Positions 9,060 through 17,889 of a stretch of DNA of 64,000 nt are shown here, one piece after another. Positions within the stretch are counted from its first letter, which is position 1. Each line of letters begins with the position of its first letter. The stretch is from NCBI GenBank assembly GCA_964645045.1, contig CAZXYZ010000003.1, positions 124,001 through 188,000 on the forward strand, in the 5' to 3' direction. The position numbers were made by a program, and so were the translations under genes. The notes below the pieces were generated by a model. It worked only from the letters and a program-made list of their open reading frames with translations, was not told the origin of the DNA and did no database searches. Source of the stretch: Anammoximicrobium sp964645045. Lineage in GTDB: Bacteria > Planctomycetota > Planctomycetia > Pirellulales > Pirellulaceae.

Positions 9060-9238
9060 TCAACGCCCCGGCTCTTCTCGCCGATAGATCGCTTGCTCGG
9101 TCACAATGGCATCCATCGGGAAGTCGCTACCTCCCATCGGCACCGCGTGCAGCAGTTGCCAAGCGAAAGCGATCGCAATCTTGGGTGCTCCCGGGGCTGA
9201 TCTCGCGAGCAGCCGGTCGTAATAGCCTTCGTTACGAA
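9060..9238 (-). pseudogene. 5-formyltetrahydrofolate cyclo-ligase C-terminal fragment
   Basis: The minus strand from about 9238 to the stop at 9060-9062 encodes EGYYDRLLARSAPGAPKIAI, then FAWQLLHAVP and PMDAIVTEQAIYRR. This matches the conserved C-terminus of 5-formyl-THF cyclo-ligases (GYYDRLL, IGVAF, PMDAIVTE). The N-terminal two thirds, including the ATP-binding lysines, are missing, and the glycine motif before YYDR is altered. Confidence 0.65.
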
Positions 9239-9275
9239 TGATCGCTCGCGTGCGGCCGGAAGATGTTGCTCCCGA

Positions 9276-9767
9276 TCAAAGTTCCGAGACTTTCTTGGCC
9301 GCCGCGTCGCCGGTCTCCTGTTCCCAGTACTGGGATACCGGCACAAAGGGGACCTTCTCCGTCACGTGGCAGGAGATACAGCCCGTCGTGAACGTCTTGA
9401 AGGCCGAAAGCGTGTCGCGGTTCGACTCGAGAGCCTCTTGCATCGGCGGATAAGAGTTCTGCAAGAACAGGTCCAAGGACGGCTTGCGTTTCGGCCGCCG
9501 TTCGACGCCGAGCTTCATGGCCAACGCGATCTTCTCCAGTTGGTAACGGGCGAAGTCTCTGTTGTTGGACGTGATCGCCTCGTACAACTGCCGGTGCCGA
9601 TACCCGACCTCCCACATCACGACATCGTTGCCCCGGAGGTGTGCGGCAACTTGCTCCAATCGCTGATGCTCGTCCCCTTGCAGCCACGGATGGTCCGGTG
9701 CATGCCGGTTGCATGACGGAAACAGGACTGCGACCGACAGGAGAAGGGCTGTTAAGCTCCGCTTCAC
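9276..9767 (-). CDS. small mono-heme cytochrome c, lipoprotein-like
   Basis: 163 residues from GTG 9767 (AAGGA 8 bases upstream); a TTG at 9794 is a less likely start. The N-terminus KRSLTALLLSVAVLFPSC resembles a lipoprotein signal with a lipobox-like Cys. A single c-type heme site (TGCISCH) lies near the C-terminus. It follows norZ by 100 bases on the same strand and probably shares its transcript. qNOR takes electrons from quinol, so a cytochrome is not strictly needed; this protein may serve another step or be a heme-based sensor or donor. The family is not recognised. Confidence 0.65.
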   Translation of the reverse strand: MKRSLTALLLSVAVLFPSCNRHAPDHPWLQGDEHQRLEQVAAHLRGNDVVMWEVGYRHRQLYEAITSNNRDFARYQLEKIALAMKLGVERRPKRKPSLDLFLQNSYPPMQEALESNRDTLSAFKTFTTGCISCHVTEKVPFVPVSQYWEQETGDAAAKKVSEL

Positions 9768-9867
9768 GGGAGTTGTCCTTGTCGGGGGACGCAACCGAAC
9801 GCGGCTGCAACCCCCCGTGAAAAAACGGTTCTGTGGAGAGCCGGTTAGAACACTTCCGACGGCGTGC

Positions 9868-12144
9868 TCAGAGGTCGACGTTCAGCCGCTCCCAGACGGA
9901 CTCCTCCGGAGCGATTTCCTGCGCCTTGAGGTGCGGGAACGTCCGGAACAGGAACCAGACCAAGGGCACTACGCCCAGGACGATGATCACCGTGTCGGGG
10001 ATCATCCGCCATTGGCCCAGCAGGGCCACGATCGGCCTCTCGAAGAACGAGGCGTCGCGGGCGACCCACAAGCCTTCGGCATAGCTGCTCCAGGCCTGGG
10101 CGATGCCCACAGGGAACAGCGTCAGCAGCGTCAGCGCCAACAGGCCGCCGTTGAGCCCCCAGAAGGAAACGGCCAGCAGCCGGTCGTTCCAGTGCTCGCG
10201 CTTGACCAGGCCGCGCCAGGAGAACAGCAGCAGCGAAATCGACAACATGCCGTACACGCCGAACAACGCCCCGTGGCCGTGATTCACGGTGAGATACGTC
10301 CCGTGCTCGAAGTAGTTCACGATCGGCAGGTTGATCAAGAACCCGAACACGCCTGCGCCCAGGAAGTTCCAGAACGAACTGGCGACCAGAAAGTACATCG
10401 GCCAGCGGTAGGAAAACTCGCGGCCCTCGGCGCGGATCGATTTGTATTCCAGCAGCCCCCGGACGACCAGCCCGAACAAGGGCACCGGCTCGATCGACGA
10501 AAACACGGCCCCGATGGCCAGCCACATCGACGAGCCGCCGTACCAGAAGTAATGGTGCGCGGTCCCCAGAATTCCACTCAGGAAGACCAGGGCGGCCGTG
10601 AAGTACGCCACCCGCAGCGCGGCCTTGGCCGAGACCAGGCCCATCGCCACCATCAACACGGCGATCACCGCTGCGCCGAAGAACTCGAAAATGCTCTCGA
10701 CCCAGATATGCACCACGAACCAGCGCCAGTAGTCGGCCACCGTGATGTGCGACCCGCGGCCGTACAGCAACCCAAAGGCAAAAAAGAACACGACCAGAAT
10801 CGCGGAGAACACATAATAGGTGACCAGGGCCCTGAAGTGCGGGTCCTTGGCCCGCGGGCTGTTCAGCCCTACCGCCCGGTACACGATCACCAGCCAGAAC
10901 ACCAGCCCGGTCAACAGCAGGATCTGCCAGAACCGGCCCAACTCCAGGTACTCCCAGCCCTGATGGCCGAACCAGAACCAGAGTTCGCCCAACCCGCCGT
11001 AGATGCCGATGACTTCCCCGGTCAGGCTGCCCACCGCCACCAGCAGGATCGCCGCGAACAGCAATTGCACCAGCACGCCCTGCCCCCCGGGCTCGCGCCC
11101 ACCGACGATCGGCGCCAGGTAGATCGCCGAGGCCACCCAGGTGGTGGCGATCCAGAAAATGGCCAGCTGCAAGTGCCAGGATTTGGCCCAGCTGTACGGA
11201 ATCAGCTTGCCGACAAAATCCAGATAGAACGTCCCCGGATGCACCGTGTAATGGGCCAGCAGACCGCCGAAGCAGGTCTGGACCAGGAACAGCAGGATCA
11301 CGACGAGGAAGAACTTGGCCGCCTTGAGCTGGCTCGACGTCAGCGGCGCATCGATCAATTTCTGGGCCAACGCCACGCCCTTGGCTTCCCCATACCAAAG
11401 CTTATCGCGATGCACCCAGAAGATGAACAGACCCAAGGTGATGAACAGCGAGATCACACCGCCGAGCGACCAGATGTAGGTCTCCGCCGTCGGTACATTG
11501 CCGACGTCGCGGTCCGGCGGCCAGTTGTTGGTATAGCTGTAGTCCTTGTCCGGGCGGTTGGTCGATGCGACCCAAGCGGTCCAGAAAAAGAACCGCCCCG
11601 CCTGCTGACGCTCCTCGGCTGTCGGGACGGTCTTGGGCAGAAACCCGTACGTCGTGTCGCCTTCGCCAAACGTTTTTTCCCAGAACGCCAGGGTGTCGTT
11701 CAACGCCTTGACCTGCCCTGCGCTCAGCGCCAGCTTGTCGCCGGCGGCGTCGTAACGGTTCGTCTTGATCTCGCGCCGCGTCCGCAGTTCGATCAATTCC
11801 CGATCCTCGCCGGCCAGTTCTCCGAAGGGGCGTTGAAACGCTTCCTGCGACAAGTGTTCGCGGACGGCCTCGCTCATTCGGTGCAGCGTCACGGCCGAGA
11901 ATTCCATGCCTCGCTGGGACCCGTGGCCCCACACGCTGCCGTGGTCCATCAAGCCGTACCGCTGATACACGTCCTGGCCGGCGAAAATGTCCGCCTTGGT
12001 AAACAGCGCGGCGCCGTCGGGCCCGGCGACCGTGCCTGGATAAGGCGGCGCCTCTTGGTTGGCAAAGTGGCCCCCGACGATCAGACCTCCCAAAGCCACA
12101 ATGAAACTCAGGATCGCCGCCCATTTCAGACGTTCGATGGACAT
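9868..12144 (-). CDS. norZ: quinol-dependent nitric oxide reductase (qNOR)
   Basis: 758 residues from ATG 12144 (AAAGGAG upstream). Reduces 2 NO to N2O at a heme b3/FeB centre in the cytoplasmic membrane, using quinol. The N-terminal region after the first TM helix (residues ~30-230) is the cytochrome c-like domain fused in qNORs; it lacks a CxxCH, as expected for the quinol type. About 13 further TM segments follow. Heme-copper ligands are visible in WHLQLAIFWI, GILGTAHHYFWYGG and TVNHGHGALFGVYG. It lies 200 bases downstream of an Rrf2 regulator on the same strand, consistent with NO-responsive control. The single-gene form (no separate norC) fits NO detoxification or denitrification. Confidence 0.93.
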   Translation of the reverse strand: MSIERLKWAAILSFIVALGGLIVGGHFANQEAPPYPGTVAGPDGAALFTKADIFAGQDVYQRYGLMDHGSVWGHGSQRGMEFSAVTLHRMSEAVREHLSQEAFQRPFGELAGEDRELIELRTRREIKTNRYDAAGDKLALSAGQVKALNDTLAFWEKTFGEGDTTYGFLPKTVPTAEERQQAGRFFFWTAWVASTNRPDKDYSYTNNWPPDRDVGNVPTAETYIWSLGGVISLFITLGLFIFWVHRDKLWYGEAKGVALAQKLIDAPLTSSQLKAAKFFLVVILLFLVQTCFGGLLAHYTVHPGTFYLDFVGKLIPYSWAKSWHLQLAIFWIATTWVASAIYLAPIVGGREPGGQGVLVQLLFAAILLVAVGSLTGEVIGIYGGLGELWFWFGHQGWEYLELGRFWQILLLTGLVFWLVIVYRAVGLNSPRAKDPHFRALVTYYVFSAILVVFFFAFGLLYGRGSHITVADYWRWFVVHIWVESIFEFFGAAVIAVLMVAMGLVSAKAALRVAYFTAALVFLSGILGTAHHYFWYGGSSMWLAIGAVFSSIEPVPLFGLVVRGLLEYKSIRAEGREFSYRWPMYFLVASSFWNFLGAGVFGFLINLPIVNYFEHGTYLTVNHGHGALFGVYGMLSISLLLFSWRGLVKREHWNDRLLAVSFWGLNGGLLALTLLTLFPVGIAQAWSSYAEGLWVARDASFFERPIVALLGQWRMIPDTVIIVLGVVPLVWFLFRTFPHLKAQEIAPEESVWERLNVDL

Positions 12145-12344
12145 CTGCCGCTCCTTTCTTACGATCGTGGTATCGAAGCACAATGCCTGTAGCCGCGTTC
12201 GCCTGAGCGCAGCACGCATCAACCAATTCCACCCGCATTCTGGCGAACGCGGCGACGATTCCGCACGATCCCAGCCTCTGCATCGCGAGGATGCCAGGGC
12301 AGGGTCGTTCTTTCCGTTCGATTCTGCAAATCGCTTCGCCTTCG

Positions 12345-12794
12345 CTAACCGGATCCCCGCCGCTTGCCGCGCGCCGACGGGGCACACAACGGCGCCATGG
12401 CGCCGGGCTTGTCAAGCACCCCCGCCACCGAGACCCGCGAAAACGCGGCCTCCAACATCGCGTAAGTCTTGTCCAACTCTTCGTGCAGCGGGCACAGGCT
12501 GCGGTGTGACCCCAAGCCCAGCGGACACGTTTCGATCCGCTCGATGCCGCCCGTGGCGTTGACCGCATCCAGAATCGTGATCTCGGCGGGCGGCCGCGTC
12601 AGCACATAGCCGCCTTTGGGGCCCGACTGGGAACGAACCAGCCCCGCTTTGGCCAGATCTTGAAGCACTTTGTGAAGATAACGCCGTGGCACCCGCGTCG
12701 CCTCGGCCAATTGGTCCGCCGACTGGAACGCATCCGGATCGCGTCCCAGCCAGACCACGGCGCGCAGCGCGTACTCGGCGGTTTTCGGCAACAT
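12345..12794 (-). CDS. Rrf2-family transcriptional regulator (NsrR/IscR-like)
   Basis: 149 residues starting MLPKTAEYALRAVVWLGRD, the typical Rrf2 winged-helix N-terminus, at ATG 12794. The recognition region is VPRRYLHKVLQDLAKAGLV. Cysteines in ETCPLGLGSHRSLCPLHEEL and a further one near the C-terminus could ligate an Fe-S cluster, as in NsrR, which senses NO. First gene of a likely rrf2-norZ-cytochrome operon, transcribed from the promoter at 12835-12862. A second Rrf2 gene sits in the other nitrosative-stress cluster at 26839. Confidence 0.85.
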   Translation of the reverse strand: MLPKTAEYALRAVVWLGRDPDAFQSADQLAEATRVPRRYLHKVLQDLAKAGLVRSQSGPKGGYVLTRPPAEITILDAVNATGGIERIETCPLGLGSHRSLCPLHEELDKTYAMLEAAFSRVSVAGVLDKPGAMAPLCAPSARGKRRGSG

Positions 12795-12834
12795 CGCAGT
12801 CAGGCCCACACTTGCCTCAAGGGAAACTGCCAAC

Positions 12835-12872
12835 ATTCTACACATTGACATGAACAATGCAAGAGATAAGAT
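12835..12872. promoter_or_regulatory. overlapping divergent promoters with shared dyad
   Basis: Minus strand: TTGCAT (12862-12857), 16-base spacer, TAGAAT (12840-12835) upstream of rrf2-norZ. Plus strand: TTGACA (12845-12850), 16-base spacer, TAAGAT (12867-12872) upstream of the propeller gene. Both -35 boxes lie in an imperfect 18-bp dyad TTGnnnTGnnCAnnnCAA (12845-12862), a plausible operator for the neighbouring Rrf2 protein or a Crp/Fnr-type factor. Confidence 0.6.
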
Positions 12873-12937
12873 TGCGCTGCGTGGGAGAGCAATGAACGAA
12901 TCGCGGACACGCTCGTTCCCGCAAGGAGACCGAACTC

Positions 12938-14184
12938 ATGAACGTTCGGACCGTGACCTCGGCCATCCTGGCCGGCACGCCTGTTGCCGTGGATACCTGG
13001 CCCGCATTCCGGGGCGACGGGACCGGAGTCACGCCGGCGAAGAGCTTGCCGGTCCGCTGGACGCCGGACCAAGGGATCGCCTGGCGGGCCGCGGTGCCGG
13101 GTTACGGCCAGTCAGCGCCGGTTGTGTGGATGGACCGGGCGTTTGTGACCTCGTCCGAGGGCCCGAACCAGGAACGGTGCTACGTGCATGCCTACGCTTT
13201 GGCGGACGGCCGGCGGTTGTGGACTCGGGAATTTGCCGCGACGCAGCCGCTGAAGAACATGTTCCGCAACAGCCGCGCGGCGCCGACCGGGGCGGCGGAC
13301 GCGGACGGCGTGTACGCCCTGCTTCCCGGCGGAGAATTGGTCGGCCTAACGCACGACGGGCAGACGCGCTGGCAGCGGTCGCTGGTCAAGGATTACGGCG
13401 AGTTCAAGAACGGCCGCGGCCTGAGCAGTTGTTTGGCCCAGACGGAATAGGCGGTCATCGCCTTGGTGGATCACGAAGGCCCTTCCTACGCCGTCGCGGT
13501 GGACAAGCAATCGGGCGAGGAACTCTGGAAGGCCGACCGGGGCACGCGGAGCTCCTCCTGGACTTCCCCGCTGGTTGCCTCCCCGTTCGGCGAGCCTTGG
13601 GTGGTGCTCAGTTCCTGCGAAACGGTGGAAGTGCTGGACGGAGCAACAGGCCGCCGACTGTGGGGCCTGCGAGGCTTTGTGGGCAACCGTATTCCTTCGG
13701 CCGGCGCGTGGGGCGGCCGGGTCTTTGTGGGCGCGTGCGAAGCGGAGCACATTCCGATGGACCCGCGGGACGTCAGCCGCTCGAACTGCTGCCTGAAGCT
13801 GACGCCGGCTGGCGGGCGTCTGAGCGGCGCGTATTTGTTTTTGAAGGAGGGCGAGGTGGCCGTCATCAAGGCCGGATCGCAATTCGAACTGGTCGCGTCC
13901 AACCGCGTCTGGAACGAAGACGAGGCCGGCGACGATGTGGGGGACACGCAGCCCGTGCCGACGACCCCGGAACTGGGACTTCCAGCGGGGCGACCGCCGC
14001 TGCCGCCGCCCGGCGGCGCGGCCCGAATCCGGGCGGCGCGCCGTTCGACCTGGACAGCATGGACGAAGGCCTCTTGCGGCGGATCTTTGCCTACGGCGAT
14101 CCGATCCTGTACGGCGCGGCCGCCGTCGAAGGCACGCTGCTGCTGAGGACCGGCGAGGCGCTGCTCTGCGTGCGGAGCCCGTAA
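12938..14184 (+). pseudogene. PQQ-type beta-propeller (BamB-like) protein, broken
   Basis: ATG 12938 has a strong site (AAGGAG). The frame encodes repeats of the PQQ-like propeller: TWPAFRGDGTGVTP, YALADGRRLWTREFA, LLPGGELVGLTHDG, AVDKQSGEELWKADRG. It is interrupted by an in-frame TAG at 13448-13450. The downstream part then leaves frame between ~13950 and 14040; the correct C-terminus (YGDPILYGAAAVEGTLLLRT, then CVRSP) is in another frame and ends at 14184. At least two lesions therefore disable the gene. Intact relatives are secreted propeller proteins; the N-terminus here lacks a clear signal peptide. Confidence 0.8.
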
Positions 14185-14305
14185 CGGCCGACGGCGTCCC
14201 GGACACCGCGCACTTGGCAATTGAGGTCGTAAGGTTGGGATTAGCACCCTGTGCTTATCTGGGTCCAGCCAGACGATGATGAAGAGGTCACGAAGAGGTT
14301 GTACG

Positions 14306-14653
14306 ATGAACGAAGCGGTTTATCCGTTGCTTGACGAGTCCATTTCCCAGCGGCGGCGCGAATTGGCTGCCGAAACCCGCAGGGCATTCAGCGCGTTCAG
14401 CAAGGAGGTGTTTGCCGACGGAGCACTGCCGGCGAAGGTCAAGCAGCTTATCGCCGTGGCCGTCGCCCATGTCACGCAGTGTCCGTATTGCATCGACGCA
14501 CACACGCAGCTTGCTGTCAAGGCAGGGGCCAGTGACGAGGAGATCATGGAGGCCATCTGGGTGGCGGCTGAGATGCGGGCCGGTGGCGCGTATGCGCATT
14601 CGGCGCTGGCCTTGCACGCGATCGAGAAGGCTCGCGAACAGCCAGGGAGGTGA
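14306..14653 (+). CDS. AhpD-like / carboxymuconolactone decarboxylase family protein
   Basis: 115 residues from ATG 14306 (AGAGG upstream). Contains the CMD/AhpD signature with redox-active cysteines CPYCIDAH and the following helix TQLAVKAGASDEEIMEAIWV. Such small helical proteins act as alkylhydroperoxidase-type thiol reductants or decarboxylases; the CxxC motif favours a peroxide-related role. It stands between decayed genes and is itself intact. Confidence 0.85.
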   Translation: MNEAVYPLLDESISQRRRELAAETRRAFSAFSKEVFADGALPAKVKQLIAVAVAHVTQCPYCIDAHTQLAVKAGASDEEIMEAIWVAAEMRAGGAYAHSALALHAIEKAREQPGR

Positions 14654-14685
14654 GCGTTTGGGTGGCGATGCGATCTTCAGCTTGG

Positions 14686-14953
14686 CTACGAAGGACGGAA
14701 GCCGATACCGGTGCATCGGTTCGTGATGGCAGGAGCGACACCGAAACGTTCCGCCAGTTGGGCGGCCAAGCTCAGGTACCGTTGGCGATTCCCTTCGCCG
14801 CGTTTCCCCGCGTCGATTTCCTCAAATGCGCCCGACCACCGGCGTTGGTCCTCTTCCGTCAACACCTGGTTCGCTGTCGGGTACAAGCACTGGTCCTTCC
14901 AGCACTTGCTCGATGTTGCGATGCTCGCCGCTCAGCGTATTGGTCGGCTGCAT
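14686..14953 (-). pseudogene. hemerythrin-domain protein relic with internal deletion
   Basis: The minus strand opens with MQPTNTLSGEHRNIEQVLE, nearly the start of the intact hemerythrin protein at 16438. It then jumps, out of frame, to that family's C-terminus (YPTANQVLTEEDQRRW, RYLSLAAQLAERFGV). Roughly the central 90-100 residues with most iron ligands are gone. Confidence 0.7.
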
Positions 14954-15239
14954 CAATGGCTCCGCACTCAACCCCGTCACCTCAGAGACGAACGTTTTGG
15001 CGGAGCCGGGCAAGGGCCGCGCCGGCGCCGCGCACGTCCCTCTTCTCGGCCAAAGCCGGCGCCGGACCGATCCGGCCTTGCCGGAATTCGAAGCACGCTG
15101 TCAAGGCCGCGGCGCGGCACCTCGGTCGGGGCGGCCAACCCGTACGCCGGATGCAGCGAGTTTGGCTCGCGCCCCAATCCACCGACGCGCGCAAACGATA
15201 CCCAGCAGTCTTCCGCAACATCGCCATTTCGCCCCACGA
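14954..15239. other. region without a supported gene
   Basis: About 285 bases between a hemerythrin relic and a promoter-like motif. Open frames exist on both strands but none has a recognisable protein. Confidence 0.35.
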
Positions 15240-15267
15240 ATTCTATACATTGACCTGTAGAATACAA
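15240..15267 (-). promoter_or_regulatory. promoter-like motif of the 12.84/16.16-kb type
   Basis: Minus strand TTGTAT (15267-15262), 16-base spacer, TAGAAT (15245-15240). It reads toward the hemerythrin relic. The plus strand has TTGACC at the equivalent place but no good -10. It abuts the truncated DUF1638 gene. Confidence 0.45.
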
Positions 15268-15277
15268 GGCGCATTGC

Positions 15278-15739
15278 GTGACGCTGTTGTTCGGCGACAA
15301 GAACCGGTTCTTCGAGTTTTCTCGGGCCCACCCCGACACGCGTTTCCAATCCAGCGGCATGATCGAACGCGGATTCACGGACGAAGACATGGAACGGCGA
15401 GCACTCCGGCAGTTGGGTTTGGATCGGACCTATGCGGACTACGTGCAGCAGTTTGGCGAAGACAATGCCCGCTACCTGATGGAAACGCTGGGCACATGGG
15501 GACAGAACTATCGCCGGATCGCCTACATCGACATGAGGTTGGCTCCGGAACTGGGCTACGGGCGACAGACGGCCGAGTATGCCCGCCGCCGCAATTGGGA
15601 ATTCGAGACGGTGACCGGAGATCTTCGTCTGCTGCAACACCTGCTGGACGGCGACCGGCCAGACGCCGACTTTCTGACCGTGTTGCCGGGCCAAACCATC
15701 CGTGACGGCGGTCTCGAAAACGTGGTCGCCGCAGGATGA
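15278..15739 (+). pseudogene. DUF1638 protein, 5'-truncated
   Basis: From about 15275 the frame encodes the C-terminal ~155 residues of a DUF1638 protein: VTLLFGDKNRFFEFSRAHPD, MIERGFTDEDMERR, FGEDNARYLMETLGTWGQNY, and DADFLTVLPGQTIRDG. Intact members are ~200-240 residues and begin well upstream of the CVTLLFG segment, so the N-terminal half (with the family's conserved Cys-rich part) is missing. The GTG at 15278 is an internal Val codon. Function of the family is unknown; members often sit near corrinoid methyltransferases. Confidence 0.65.
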
Positions 15740-16149
15740 CCGGCGCGTGGTGGCCGTGTTTCGCTGCACTTGTCGCGAGTTGATCTTCCAAGTCCGCTCA
15801 GGAGTTCCGCCGAGGGGTCAGTCAGGGCTTTGGCGTAAGGGGTACGATCTAGGTTGTCTGAGCAATCGTCAGATTTCGCGAACAGTTCATGGGTGCGGGC
15901 GATAATCTCACCGGACTGCTTCCCTTCGCTGGCGGCGAGCGCTCCCGGGGTGAGTTGCCGGGGGACCGAGCGGACCCGGCCCACGTAGCTCAGCCCCCAG
16001 GCGAACAGGTGGTCTTCGTGCTCAGGGGGTTCGGCCAACAAGACGGCCACGGAGGTCCGGGCGCACCCCTGCAAAGGCCGTGTCGCAGAGCATGCTTGGG
16101 CGAAGGCGACGCGCCGGGCAAAGACCGGATTCTTGCCCAACGGCAGCCG
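15740..16149. other. region of uncertain coding status
   Basis: A long open minus-strand frame gives plausible-looking protein (PEHEDHLFAWGLSYVGRV), but it continues antisense into neighbouring genes and I cannot match a family. It may be a gene fragment; nothing firmer can be said. Confidence 0.25.
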
Positions 16150-16187
16150 ATTGTATACCTTGACATGAACAATGCAGGTGATAGAAT
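16150..16187. promoter_or_regulatory. overlapping divergent promoters upstream of hemerythrin gene
   Basis: Plus strand: TTGACA (16160-16165), 16-base spacer, TAGAAT (16182-16187), about 250 bases before the hemerythrin gene. Minus strand: CTGCAT (16177-16172), 16-base spacer, TACAAT (16155-16150). The core ACATGAACAATGCA is identical to that at 12849-12862. Confidence 0.55.
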
Positions 16188-16437
16188 AATAGGAGTCGGC
16201 CAGTGGGCGAGCCGATGCGTGGGTGAGATGCTTCCGGGAACGTCCCCCGCAAATGCTTGGCGCTGGCTGAGCGGGAAACTCATCGATTTCAAATTCGACC
16301 GAAAGGATGGCGAGACGTTCGGAGACTTCTGTTTCCGCAAGGGGCCGAAAGACCTGAAGCACTCCAGTGAAGCTCTCCCACGGATCGCGGTCCGGGATTA
16401 GCCACTGAAACCCTTTCTTACCCGAAGGAGATCGCTC

Positions 16438-17046
16438 ATGAAGCCTACCGACATTCTCAGCGAGGAGCACCGCGTGATCGGGCAGGTGCTCGAATGTATC
16501 GAGAACATGGCCCGGGAATGCGGCGTTGACGGCACGCTGGACAAGCAGTTCGCCGAGGACGCCGTCGCTTTCTTCCGCACGTTTGCCGAGCAATTCCATC
16601 TCGGCAAGGAGGAATCGTATCTGTTCCCCGCCATGGAGGCCAAGGGGTTTTCCCGCCGCGGCGGCCCGGCCGGCGTGATGCTCCGCGAACAGGAACGGGC
16701 GCGGGAGTACCTCGATGGCATGGGCGACGTGCTTGAAGCAGCTTCCCAAGGCAATGCCGGCGCGATGGCGGTGTTCATCCAACTGGCTCAGCGCTACGCC
16801 GAACTACTGCGGCAGCACATCCAGAAAGAGGATCAGGGCCTATTCCCCCTGGTCAACCAGGCGTTCACGGAGGACGACCAACAGCACTTGCTCGACGCCT
16901 TCGCTCAAGTCGAGCACGAGCAGATGGGCGCCGGGCGGCGCGAAACGTATCTGGCAATCGCCAACACACTGGCCGACCGCTACAACGTCCCGCGAGTCGA
17001 ATTTGCCCACGTCGGGCACGCTCAACTTTGCGGTTGCGGGCAGTAG
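16438..17046 (+). CDS. hemerythrin-domain (HHE) protein
   Basis: 202 residues from ATG 16438 with GAAGGAG upstream. A four-helix HHE protein expected to bind a di-iron centre. Candidate ligands: His in EEHRVIG, His in EQFHLGKEESYLFP, and His/Glu in RQHIQKEDQGLFPL. At the position where the paralogue at 25295 has REHELGR this protein has REQERAR, so one usual His is Gln. The C-terminus is extended (~45 residues) and ends in CGCG. Probably binds O2 or NO, or takes part in iron-centre protection, given the NO-related genes nearby. Confidence 0.83.
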   Translation: MKPTDILSEEHRVIGQVLECIENMARECGVDGTLDKQFAEDAVAFFRTFAEQFHLGKEESYLFPAMEAKGFSRRGGPAGVMLREQERAREYLDGMGDVLEAASQGNAGAMAVFIQLAQRYAELLRQHIQKEDQGLFPLVNQAFTEDDQQHLLDAFAQVEHEQMGAGRRETYLAIANTLADRYNVPRVEFAHVGHAQLCGCGQ

Positions 17047-17070
17047 CATGAGCGAAGCAGAGGGAAGGCG

Positions 17071-17196
17071 ATGTGGCACGTCGGGCAATCCGAGGCGTAC
17101 ACCCGGCGGGACTTCGGGCACAGCCGGTTCGCCGTGTTCTACGAGTTGACGCAGGCTTGCGATCGGGTCTGCAAGCATTACTCCGCAGCAGGATGA
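17071..17196 (+). pseudogene. radical SAM protein N-terminal fragment
   Basis: ATG 17071 (GGGAAGG upstream) opens 41 residues: RDFGHSRFAVFYELTQACDR then VCKHYSAAG and stop. This resembles the start of radical SAM heme-biosynthesis proteins (NirJ/AhbD type), in which CxxxCxxC binds the 4Fe-4S cluster. Here the third Cys is Tyr and translation stops at once, so it is a dead fragment. Confidence 0.55.
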
Positions 17197-17487
17197 AAAG
17201 GTCACGACCTTCACGGTGGACAGCGATTCGAGGTCGATGTCTCTGAGCTTCTCGTCCGTGATTTTCGCACCCGTCAAATGAGTGGATGTCCAACCGGTTA
17301 ACATGCCCATGTGGTCACGACTGAGCCTTCCGCCGATCGCTTGAACTTTTGCGGCCGCAGCTTGGACCGCGGCAGGCGTACCAAACGACGGCGGCGGTCA
17401 CGAAGATCACCAACGCTCCGATTCGCAGCTTCGTCATGGCCAGCATTCCTCGCTGTGGGAGATTCGAGCAAACGGTCCGTTCGTTGG
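17197..17487. other. region with a possible leucine-rich-repeat scrap
   Basis: On the minus strand 17310-17200 encodes LTGAKITDEKLRDIDLESL, similar to planctomycete leucine-rich repeats, but without a usable frame around it. Nothing else is supportable. Confidence 0.25.
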
Positions 17488-17883
17488 CTACACAGCGTTG
17501 GGCCCGTTCAGCAGCCCGCGCACGAACAGCGAGAAGAGTACTCCGAGCAGGGCCAACAGATTGAAGACCAATCCAATGCTCAACCGGTAGGCCCCTCGGA
17601 CGCGTCCCGCAGAGCGCCGAATCACAACCAATCCCACGACACTCGTGACGATCCCGATCGCAGCGGCCGTCGCGGCCAGCCAGAGGCAGCGATCTTCGAC
17701 ACGCTCTTCGGCGCGGTAATCCCGTTCTCCGCGCATGTCCCAGAAGAAGACTCGATGCCCAAATTCATCGAAGTGCAACACCAGCCCGCCCAACGCGACC
17801 GCGACCAGCCAGCACAGCCACGGGACAGTGACAAAACTTGTTGCGGGCAGAGGCGTTCCGAGGTCGGGTTCCGTGGGTCTCAT
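17488..17883 (-). CDS. small membrane protein, three TM segments
   Basis: 131 residues from ATG 17883. Hydrophobic segments: WLCWLVAVALGGLVLHF, LWLAATAAAIGIVTSVVGLV and LVFNLLALLGVLFSLFV. The loop after TM1 is charged (FWDMRGERDYRAEERVEDR). No family recognised. The arrangement (three TMs, Arg-rich loop) is common among planctomycete hypothetical proteins. Confidence 0.55.
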   Translation of the reverse strand: MRPTEPDLGTPLPATSFVTVPWLCWLVAVALGGLVLHFDEFGHRVFFWDMRGERDYRAEERVEDRCLWLAATAAAIGIVTSVVGLVVIRRSAGRVRGAYRLSIGLVFNLLALLGVLFSLFVRGLLNGPNAV

Positions 17884-17889
17884 AGGACT

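Noticed and set aside
9709..12192. 827-codon plus-strand frame
   Set aside because: Antisense to norZ, which has clear TM helices and heme ligands. The antisense peptide is an Asp/Gln/His-rich shadow.
15889..16401. 170-codon plus-strand frame before the hemerythrin gene
   Set aside because: It crosses the promoter-like motif at 16150-16187 and has no recognisable domain or good ribosome site.
15556..16782. 408-codon minus-strand frame
   Set aside because: Spans antisense of both the DUF1638 relic and the hemerythrin gene. Only its middle part might be real, and no family could be assigned.
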